DNA from: Hermodice carunculata
Lineage: Eukaryota; Annelida; Polychaeta; Eunicida; Amphinomidae
Assembly: GCA_964020975.1 (NCBI GenBank)
Contig: OZ026626.1
Location: 11,041,060 to 11,105,059, forward strand
Direction of reading: 5' to 3'
DNA: 64,000 nucleotides
The translations under genes were made by a program, and so were the position numbers. Shown piece by piece: positions 34,618 to 64,000 of the stretch; position 1 is the first letter of the stretch, and each line of letters opens with the position of its first letter. Under the pieces are notes generated by a model, which made no database searches, was not told the origin of the DNA, and was given only the letters and a program-made list of their open reading frames with translations.

Positions 34618-34760
34618 AGTATAGACCCATATCATTTACATGGATTGCAAAACAGGCCAAGTCTATACCAATCACTCTCCATGGCAGAGATGGTGGCATA
34701 TACTTTACTACCTACTTGTTGGTGGAGGAATGTGGAGGACACCCACTATGAAGTGCTACT
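34618..34760 (+). repeat. Dispersed repeat, copy B (pair with 29009-29155)
   Basis: Begins GTATAGACCCATATCATTTA and follows copy A block by block to the CTACTTGT region. Confidence 0.75.
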
Positions 34761-34769
34761 GTACAAATG

Positions 34770-35390
34770 TGAGTCATCTTCTCACGCATTGTTAAGATAA
34801 TTGCTGGAAATGGGTTGACACATCATATATGTAATGATAATATAATAAGTAAACACTGTTAATGAGAGAGGAATTTTGGAAGGTATAAATATAGCCCCCT
34901 CAGCCAGAGTAGTCAGTTGCCTTGGAGAATTCAGTTATGGGTGACAAGTCAGAAGTGCCGACAGGTGCTAATTTTGATCTATACTTTGCAGATGTATAGG
35001 AGAGCAAAATAAACATCTACACGTGGGAAATGAAGCCCTCTGCTATGCTACAAGGCTGAGATAGCTAACGCTCAGCCGAGGCTTGGCGAGCTATTTTACA
35101 ACTGCACAATCATGTGTAATGCTGCGACCTAAGGAATTGAATCAAGCTTATCAATATAGATTCTCCTGATAGCCACATTTGCAGGATCATTTAGCATGTA
35201 AAACAACATTCCAAGCTTAAATATTCCTTGGTGTTTTACCAAAATACTGACTTGTCAAAAGTAGCGTTGGCAGTTGGGCAAAAGTCACCCATGTGCAGTC
35301 TAATCCCCCCCCCCCCTTACACAGAGTCCTCTTCATGTGCCATATCAACAAAGATATCTTTACAGCTTTTTGTATGATTCTACTTTAAAA
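34770..35390. other. No gene recognised
   Basis: Contains one C-run (35305-35317). No exon-like stretch. Confidence 0.5.
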
Positions 35391-35395
35391 ATGCT

Positions 35396-35655
35396 TTAAC
35401 TCTTTTAATGCCAACAGCGACTTAAGTCGAATCACTTAAGAAAACATTGCTCTCAAAAAAGGATGCTAGCTTCATATTACTTTTAAAAAGACATTTCATT
35501 CAAGTACCAGCATGCCTATAGTTCTACAGAACATACTGGCCATAGTCAACAGCTTTCCTCAGTGCTGTTTGGGGCCCATCAAAGCAGCCAAGGAGAGCTG
35601 TTGACTGAGTCCAAAACTTGAGTCTTTGACAGCCCTGCAGAATCCAGCACAATGT
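35396..35655 (+). mobile_element. TTAA-family MITE, subfamily 2
   Basis: Starts TTAACTCTTTTAATGCC, then GACTTAAGTCGAA, CATTCAAGTACCAGCATGCC, TATAGTT and the palindromic GTCAACAGCTTTCCT ... AGGAGAGCTGTTGACTGAGT. The palindrome matches the core of 51827-52075, so the two subfamilies are related. The right end is uncertain; a TTAA lies near 35652. Confidence 0.65.
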
Positions 35656-36850
35656 TAATTTTGTTAATTTTGTTACTGCCTAGTTTTCGATGGGCATGCT
35701 GGATTTTGGTTAAGATTTTGCTGAAATTTACTGGCACAATTTATAGTCCAGCAAATTCTTAAGTGTTATCACAGTGTGGGTCTGCTAGATTTTTCACATT
35801 TCTCAACCCAGCAAATGATTACGTTTTGGTGTTGTGTGTTTTTTTTTTTTGCTGGACCTGCTAGAGTACAATTAAAAAAGATCTCGCTCTTGGTAAGATA
35901 TTCAATGGTCAAGATTTCTATGGAAGGAAGGCGGCATGGGCGATAAAGGAGGAACAAGTGCGTCTACCCTCGTTCCAAATATAATCTCGATGTTATAGCA
36001 TTATTAATTAGCCCCCAAAGTTTTATTTTAGCATGCAATCTTATGTATATATCTTATAACTGGATATTTAATTACCTGTGCCAGATTTTTGGAAAATTCA
36101 TTTGACTTATACTGATCAAAATATTGAATGAAGATACAAAATATTCGATCATCAGATAGCCTCGTTCTCAAAGGTTTGTAAGGTGGGAATTTTTGTTTAA
36201 CTGAATTTGCGGATTATGAAGACTGCGTGCTGTTGTGCTGTGTTGAACGAGTGCAGAATTCCACAAAGCATGGGGCAAGGCAACAAATTTAAATATCTAG
36301 TAGTCTTTCCCTTGTGGTCGGATCAAACATTGGCAGTGGTTAAACCCACACAAATATTCACCAGCCTTCAATGGGAGAAAAAATATTGGGGCAGAGGTGG
36401 ATGTGCAAACACTGCAATGGTCGGGGATAGTTCACAAGGCTATCATAATGGAAATGGCTTGTGAGTACACTCTTATTAACTCATGAACTTTCATGTCTTA
36501 ACGTTACTGGATTAATACACAGTATGATTATCTTTATTGACATGAACCAATGCAACTCAGTATGGTAGAGGTACAGTCACGATGTATGTAATGTACAATG
36601 TAAAACGTAAAAGATGAAATCATGCCTTTCTTGGGGTCACACTAAACACCAAACCCCACCTGAACCCTACAAAACTCACATTTTTGCTGGATTTGTTTAA
36701 ATCCCAACAGAATCCAGCGAAATGGTGTTGGAACTGGCTGGAAAAATGCTGGATGCTTGGCACAAAATGCTGGATTATGACGGATGTTTTCTCCAGCATT
36801 TTCCATCATGCCCAGCAATATCCAGCAGGATCCCAGCATTTCGTTTTTGT
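35656..36850. other. TGCTGG/CCAGCA-studded region, no gene
   Basis: TGCTGGATT, CCAGCAAAT and CCAGCATT motifs recur at 35700-35820 and again at 36680-36840, in both orientations. They may be two fragments of one repeat family. The 85-codon ORF at 36207-36464 has no recognisable content. Confidence 0.45.
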
Positions 36851-38150
36851 AAGGGTAACCAAAATTACCATATCATCTTGAGAAATATGTCCAGGTCACT
36901 CGCATGAGCAGATTAAGAACTCGGTGCCTCCAGATATACTTTTGTGCCATGAATGACAAAAATAAACACAAACACTAAATTGAAACACGGAGATAACCTC
37001 AGGTATATCACCACTGATATTGAAGAGGTTCCAGCCAGTGGATTTTGAGAAGTAAAAATGTGGCTTATAGACGGAAGGGTAATAGATGGCATGACTAAAA
37101 GGTCAACGGAGCCAAAAAGTGATTAAGCAAGCTTTGCTTGATACCATTTATAATATAGGAAATTGCGAGTGAGGCTGTACAAGTCTTTCTGTCATGCTGT
37201 TACATTGTAACTGAAGACTGACCCAAAGGTATCCAGTATGACAGGCTGTAATAGTTTCTTAACACCCTTTGGAAAGTGCTATGCCATGCAGGTCCCACCT
37301 GATCTTCAGCAGACATCATCTGCATTTAGTTCCATTAGATATGCCCAAGGAGGCTATAGTGGGACTATAGTCTCCTTGATAGGCCTATTAAAAGATTTAA
37401 CATAATAGAAAAGTGATTACAAGCTTCAACTCGGAGCTTGTGTATGAAGCTTTACCTTGCTACTGGCACAGCACCCTCGCCTTTGACCTGGGTGTTATAT
37501 CAATAGCCAGGTCAAGGTTGAGGCCCAAGCTCCTGGCAGGTGGTATCAATCCCTGCAAGGTTTCGAACTGGTGCATGATACAGAAAAAAAAAACCATTCT
37601 CCTCTCTGTCCTTATTTCCCAGAAATAAACCCAACTCCTTCAGTGAGTAAGTGAGGCTCTGCAAGTGTAAAAGGTCACTTTTCACGGTCTCTAAATGTGA
37701 TAATTATGACCTTGATCATGGTAGAAGAACTATGCAAAAATTTTCCACTTGTACGCCAATGAAGGTCCATTATGTCTCCCAATCGTGCACCAAAATATTC
37801 AAAATAGTCTTATACAAGATCTTAAAAAAAACACATACCTGTATATTCCTCAGTCGCTGGAATGAATGGATGAAGGAAATACTGATCATTGATACGGACT
37901 TTAATCTAGATCATATAATATGTTGACACACACACACACACACACAGCTTATTACGCATTGCAACCTTACATATTCAGCCTGGACATGCAGATTTCTTTT
38001 GCTTTATTAGGGGAATTCTAAACAACTGGATTGAGTAACCAGTGTTGGGGGTTTCTTCCCACATGGGCATGGTGCCACAGAGGCCATCCCAGGACGCCAC
38101 AAAGTATCAAATTGCACCAAGGAAAACCACATGACATTTTATATTGGAAA
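36851..38150. other. No gene recognised
   Basis: Contains a CA run at 37926-37946 and a weak tRNA-like stretch at 37440-37580 that I do not accept as a SINE. Confidence 0.5.
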
Positions 38151-38321
38151 GACAGTAAGGAAAAGGTTGAAAGGAAGGGAATGAGGGAGGGAGGAGCAGA
38201 GGTAGAAAGAAAGGAAAAATGAAAGAAGAAACTAAAAGAATGAGGTACAAAGAATGAGACAGATAAGGAAAGGGTGGGAAAAGGAAAGGTTCCTTCCTTC
38301 CTTCCTTCCTTCCTTCCTTCC

Positions 38322-38393
<72 letters not shown>

Positions 38394-38417
38394 ATTTCTT
38401 TCTTTCTCTTTTTTTCT
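38150..38417. repeat. Purine tract followed by (CCTT)n(CT)n
   Basis: 38150-38288 is almost all purine (AAGGAAAGG-like). 38289-38330 is CCTT repeats, 38329-38391 is CT repeats, then a TTTC tail. Purine and pyrimidine halves are partly self-complementary. Confidence 0.95.
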
Positions 38418-38732
38418 TATGACCGGCCGTGTTCCCGGTGGCTTGTGGTATCTTGAGGTCCAAGGATACTATGTGTCGTGCTGGGATGTACTGTAACATT
38501 TAGATCTTATAACTGCACTACTCTTTCATGGGGCTCCATGCACTCCAGTTTCTTCACCGAATCTCTCCACCTTTAGCGTTGTCTTTGTCAAGACAGGGTG
38601 GAATGAAACACCGACTTTTTGTTCAATTATGATAAGCAGGGCTGACATTCTGGTTTGTTTTAATGACACAATGCATGTAAAATCTCCATTACCCGCTCGC
38701 ACACGAACGACTTGTCGATCAAATATTGGCGT

Positions 38733-38756
38733 GGGGGGGGGGGGGGGGGGGGGGGG
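38733..38756. repeat. 24-bp G homopolymer
   Basis: Uninterrupted G run followed by CAGGGTGAGGGTGTGGG. Confidence 0.97.
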
Positions 38757-40255
38757 CAGGGTGAGGGTGTGGGAGCAGGGTTGGTACGTTTTCCTGATAT
38801 GTAAGCCCTAAGACTCAATTAATCAACAGGTTTCAAATTCCAATTGGGCCCAAGTAAAGCTGATGAAGAGTGATAACATATTTGTGTAAAACGAATTTAA
38901 AAAACATGAAGGCCTGTAACATATATTTCTGGTTGATTTCGTACTAGCTACCTGTACATGGCATACATCTCTTTGGCCTAAATTCTTCAAATGGGTATTT
39001 GAAATAGAAAAAAGCTTTATTTATGAAACAAAGTTTTACTGGGAGCAGAAAAAATAGCTCGTGTATTCTCCAACCCCAAACTGCAGATTTATGAATATAT
39101 GATATATATTCATAAATATATGAATACACGATAGCGCCACCTAGTGTAGAAAGTAGTAAAGTGCATTATCGACAGTCCAAGCTACAAACTGTGGCTCTTT
39201 TCTCTTTTTGCGCTTCTGTATCTGTATACAGGAACCGCTGAATCAGTGAATAGACAAAATCCAGGGATACTGATTTTTTTGAATATTTGTGAAAGACAGG
39301 CGTCTCATGACATCAATTAACATAGCTGAAGGTAACTGATAGCTTGTCCCCAGTCGTTAACTTCATTACATTGCTTTTGAAACGAAACAGCAATAAAAAA
39401 GGATTTTTTGAAAAAAAATAACAAAGTCGCTTTGAATAGTGATTTGTGTGGCTTTGTTGCTTTGAGGGCAACCTGTCCTCCCTGGCGCATACTTTTGACC
39501 ATCTACAGCACAGCCTATTATTAGATATCCCGGCCCCAAAACGTAATTACTTTGTGTGAACATATTTCTGTGTTCTGGTGTACCAAATAGTGCATCATGG
39601 CACTGCCAAGACTGGTTCTGAAGACACCCGCGCATTATGTACAAAACATACTGAAGTGTTCATTGTAGACGACAATTCAGTTGTACAGTTTGGTGGTCTT
39701 GCTCAATAATAACAGCAATTAATAGTTCAAACTAATAATAGTGATAAGTCGACAAGATTGCAATGGTAACAAAACATCATGAGTAATATATGTGGACGCC
39801 GCCTGTGGGAGATTTATATATTTGACACAAAATGACGAGGTTTTATATTGTTTGACAACTGTTGACTGCTGACTTCTACAGGCTATAATTTTTAGTCCTG
39901 AACCACCAATTTAAAATGTGCGGCCCAGTTCTTAAAATTGCTGAAGTATTGCAATGCAAACCTGTTTATCTGAAATAGCGTTCACCACAGTAACCAACAC
40001 TCGAACCCTAAGTGCGCGAATGTTGGCTTTTCAGTGCACAGCTGACATCAATTGAAATCTTGTCATTGACGCAGCATGTTTAGGCATTCTCGTCAAAGCC
40101 ACCATTTAAGCTTTAGTTTGCATGTAAATTGTATCTTACTCAAAAAAAAAAAAAGAAAAAAAAGAAAAAGGAATTCCTCAAATATACTTTTTTTGCTACT
40201 CCAGTGACTTTAATATATATATTTTTATTATGATATGTGTGGATTCCCTCTTCAG
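38757..40255. other. No gene recognised
   Basis: Includes a hairpin TTTATGAATATAT / ATATATTCATAAA (39086-39116), and AGCGCCACCTAGTG at 39133, a near-match to a CTCF core. A-run at 40142-40168. Confidence 0.5.
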
Positions 40256-40970
40256 GCATCTGTATAACCAGAAAATATATAGTTTTGTATTTGTGTCTTT
40301 TTGTCCAGAACAACTTCCTGGCAGTCATTATCCTATTCCGCATTTCGAACTCTTTACTCTTCGTAAGGTAACCTGTCACCGTCTAATCTATACACATATG
40401 TAAGTACTATTGTACATATTGCACAAGTTCTTTTGCAGAATTTTGACATAGGCTGCATTTGCCCAAACAAATTAAAAGGTTTTCAGCGGGTAACTACTCA
40501 GAACATTTTTCGGAGCCTATACTCGTACATGTCTCTCTGAGTAGCGGTTCCTTATCTAAGCTAAATATTCAGCAAAGACAACTCACATAATAATGAATAA
40601 ATATGAACGTGGCAAATGATGAATTAGCTAAATATGTGAAGTTTTGCTTATAAATGCAGAGCTTCATTATGAAAGTATAAAACCTGTCAAACACATTATT
40701 ACTCAATTTGTATGGTACAGGTTCAGATCAGAACAATTTGACTTACCCCTTAAAAAGTATGTACCCTTTCTGGCTGGATAATTTATCCTCGTTAAACCAC
40801 TTGTCAGTGTATAACTGAAGTAGAAACAAACTGGGGCCCTGTATTCAGTCCCAGTGATTGCAAAATAAACAGCTGCAGCTAGACCACCTGTACAACCAAG
40901 GGAAATCGTAACAAGTACTGCAACAATGGACATACTACACCATATTAACCTCACAGATAACATGTAAGCC
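40256..40970 (-). repeat. 0.7-kb inverted duplicate, copy 1 (pair with 49030-49722)
   Basis: On the minus strand this matches 49030-49722 over its whole length: the membrane-type ORF, TGAAGCTCTGCATTTATAAG, ATTTAGCTTAGA, GAGTAGTTACC and AAAAAGACACAAATA in order. The copies are clearly diverged, roughly one base in four or five by eye. They lie 8 kb apart in opposite orientation. Confidence 0.85.
40703..40963 (-). CDS. Short membrane-anchored or secreted protein ORF, possible exon
   Basis: 86 codons. Residues 8-33 (SMSIVAVLVTISLGCTGGLA plus AAVYF) form one hydrophobic segment that could be a signal anchor. The rest is a short polar region with FAITGTEYRAPVCFYFSYTL and INYPARKGTYFLRG. Directly after FLRG comes GGGTAAGTC, a good splice donor, so the frame beyond may be intron. 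The second copy near 49.1 kb keeps the same protein, TGTEYNAPACFHFS and ARKGTYWFRGK, but is interrupted. The family is unknown to me. Conservation of protein between diverged copies hints that it was once translated. Confidence 0.4.
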   Translation of the reverse strand: MLSVRLIWCSMSIVAVLVTISLGCTGGLAAAVYFAITGTEYRAPVCFYFSYTLTSGLTRINYPARKGTYFLRGKSNCSDLNLYHTN

Positions 40971-41118
40971 TAAAATACCTGAAAGTGAATATTAATACAA
41001 AATGATGCCAAAAGATAAAATTTAAGTAGCAAAACAGGCAAGTCTAAAAATACGAAAGGGAATGATCACCCAGCCATGTCGTTCGTGCACGAGTGGTAGA
41101 GTGTTAAACACGTACAAA

Positions 41119-41121
<3 letters not shown>

Positions 41122-41191
<70 letters not shown>
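41122..41191. repeat. (TA)n microsatellite
   Basis: About 70 bp of pure TA directly before the tandem duplication. Confidence 0.97.
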
Positions 41192-41194
<3 letters not shown>

Positions 41195-41357
41195 TACTGG
41201 ATAAAATTAAGGCAACCACATAGATAAGTGTGTGGCGTAACACAACAACAGTGGTCATGTTGAGTGACTATATATATACAGTACTGGATAAAATTAAGGC
41301 AACCACATAGATAAGTGTGTGGCGTAAAACAACAACAGTGGTCATGTTGAGTGACTA
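41184..41357. repeat. Recent 87-bp tandem duplication with Tc1-like end
   Basis: Two copies 87 bp apart differ by a single base (GTAACACAAC versus GTAAAACAAC). Each starts TATATACAGTACTGGATAAA; CAGTACTGG.(A)AAATTAAGGCAACC resembles a Tc1/mariner terminal inverted repeat. Confidence 0.9.
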
Positions 41358-42289
41358 CTTATTTTGTCAAAGATTCAGAGGTCCTCAAAATGTTGACATT
41401 TCACAAGAGTACAAAATATACACAGTGGGAGTGTCAAATCCACATGTATACTTTTAATCCGATGGAGATGCTTTAGTTTCTTAATTTACGCTATAATCCT
41501 CACGGAGTTTAATTTTGAAAAACAGACAGAGAAAATATACGGGCTAGAGCATCATTTTATCTGATATAGTCTTTGTATCAGGATAACTACTGTTAGTGTA
41601 CAAATAGTGTGTACGGTCTGGCATGTTCTTTGTTTCATTTTTTCATTTATTTCGACCATTTTCATCGACCTGAACAACTGTACAGAAATGAATCCATCAA
41701 GTAGAAGGGTTGTTTCCACAAAAATTAGCAGAGAACGATTACTGAAAAAAGGAAGGGGCCCGTGATACTGGCACACTGTCCAATAACACAACGGGCTGGA
41801 TCTTTTCAAACATGCAAGGTCCAACTCAGTGATGCATTTTCTTATCTGCTATTACAGGAATGAACGGTCTCCAAATTTCGTGTTTTAGGCCTTTCTTGGA
41901 GCATTCAAACTAAGTGAAAACCACACAGAATCTTTTCCCCTAGAACGGCAAATTCAAATGATCCTTGCAATTAAGAAACAGTACTAGTCAATGGGCCATC
42001 ATGTGAATGAAGTGAATTTGTTTGGAGGGTATCTAACCTAATAAAATATGTTAGACTGACCAGTGTGCCAGTTATAATGACTATTTTCTTCAGTAAAGCT
42101 TTTTCAGACAAATTTTGGGATGCAACCTATCGTTTTTTGATAAATTCATTTTCCACTGTTCAGGATTCATTAAATATGACCATGCCATCCTTGTACAACA
42201 CGCGGCCATAATCTTTCCAAAAAACACAATTATTAGACATCGGGACTGTTTGTAATTTAACTCGCTATGAATAATTATCTATCATGTTG

Positions 42290-42292
<3 letters not shown>
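41358..42292. other. No gene recognised
   Basis: The 90-codon minus ORF at 41552-41824 has no recognisable content. Confidence 0.5.

Positions 42293-42373
<81 letters not shown>
42293..42373. repeat. (TA)n microsatellite
   Basis: About 80 bp of TA, 0.5 kb downstream of the decarboxylase stop codon. Confidence 0.97.
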
Positions 42374-42377
<4 letters not shown>

Positions 42378-42878
42378 CATGCATTTGAAGTAATAAAAAG
42401 GACTTAATTGTACTTAGTACGAGAAAATCGCTCCTTTTGCGTGGAAATCGCGTGGGCCTAGCAACACACTGACTGGTGCTCTGGTGAGTATACATGTACA
42501 TTGTTTTAAAAAAATCCATCGTCGCAAATAAAAACTGTCACAACGTAATGGTTCCTTCACATGAGATCTCTTCTTTCTGCATTAAAGTCCCTTTCAGCAC
42601 GTAGTTTTCTTCCTGTAGGTTGAATGGGAATCCTAATCAGTTTTAAGACTGCACAAAATTGCACCCATCTGTGTGGTCTTGATGTACACTTATAGTGTTG
42701 CCTCCACTTTTCTAACTTCTTGGTCAATTTTGTACGCTAAATCTAATCTCCTATATCCGGCGTTCATTTCTTTTTTGTATACTAGAGACCCTGTATAAGG
42801 ATCAAAATACTATATTATGTTGTTGAGGATTCTTAGAGCTCACTTGCTTTGTTGAGAGAGACTCTAGTGTCTTGTCTC
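42374..42878 (-). other. Probable 3' flank or UTR of the decarboxylase gene
   Basis: Sequence just after the stop codon on the minus strand. No canonical AATAAA is seen near the stop, so the transcript end is not placed. Confidence 0.4.
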
Positions 42879-63973
<21,095 letters not shown>

Positions 63974-64000
63974 CTGGTAAAATGAAGCATATATCATCAG

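Noticed and set aside
37440-37580. tRNA-like SINE (AGCACCCTCGCCTTTGACC ... GGTTTCGAACTGG)
   Set aside because: A- and B-box matches are weak and spacing and tail are not SINE-like.
42265-42519. 84-codon minus-strand ORF with a long Tyr-Ile run
   Set aside because: Created by the TA microsatellite.

Overview
This looks like nuclear DNA of a marine invertebrate. GT-AG introns split a bilaterian-type enzyme gene. The palindrome TAGGCCTA recurs throughout, and the transposon set (pogo with a C-terminal zinc finger, L1/Tx1 LINE, Mutator-like, short TTAA- and TTA-flanked elements) is typical of echinoderm or hemichordate assemblies. That placement is inference; no sequence here fixes the species.

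The one host gene I can establish lies on the minus strand from 63973 down to 42879: the last eight exons (359 codons) of a group II pyridoxal-phosphate amino-acid decarboxylase of the AADC / histidine decarboxylase / tyrosine decarboxylase family. Every junction is GT-AG and in phase. The first half of the protein, about 227 residues, should lie beyond 64000. Its introns hold most of the repeats on the right: a 139-bp dimeric minisatellite, GATA/CTAT runs, a reverse-transcriptase element, TTAA-flanked palindromic elements and an array of nuclear-receptor half-sites.

Left part: 1-2853 is a 106-bp minisatellite interrupted by a 1.15-kb insert full of hairpins. Next to it, 2922-3150 holds a minus-strand TATA box and eight CCAAT boxes mostly 24 bp apart, a strong candidate promoter reading into the minisatellite. 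A dead pogo-like transposon occupies about 4180-6880. An L1/Tx1-type LINE (minus) occupies about 14430-18290, between two inverted arrays of a palindromic motif.

Middle: 18.3-40 kb has no recognisable host gene. It has small transposons (a 357-bp element with perfect 20-bp ends at 22098; TTAA elements at 27767, 34149 and 35396), many microsatellites and an eight-copy 105-bp repeat at 29471-30316 that stays open for 289 codons. A short membrane-protein-like ORF at 40703-40963 has a decayed inverted partner near 49.1 kb.

Right end: after the gene's 54-kb satellite come microsatellites, the half-site array (58.9-59.8 kb), a three-unit repeat (60.6-60.8 kb) and a Mutator-like transposase fragment (61.4-61.8 kb).
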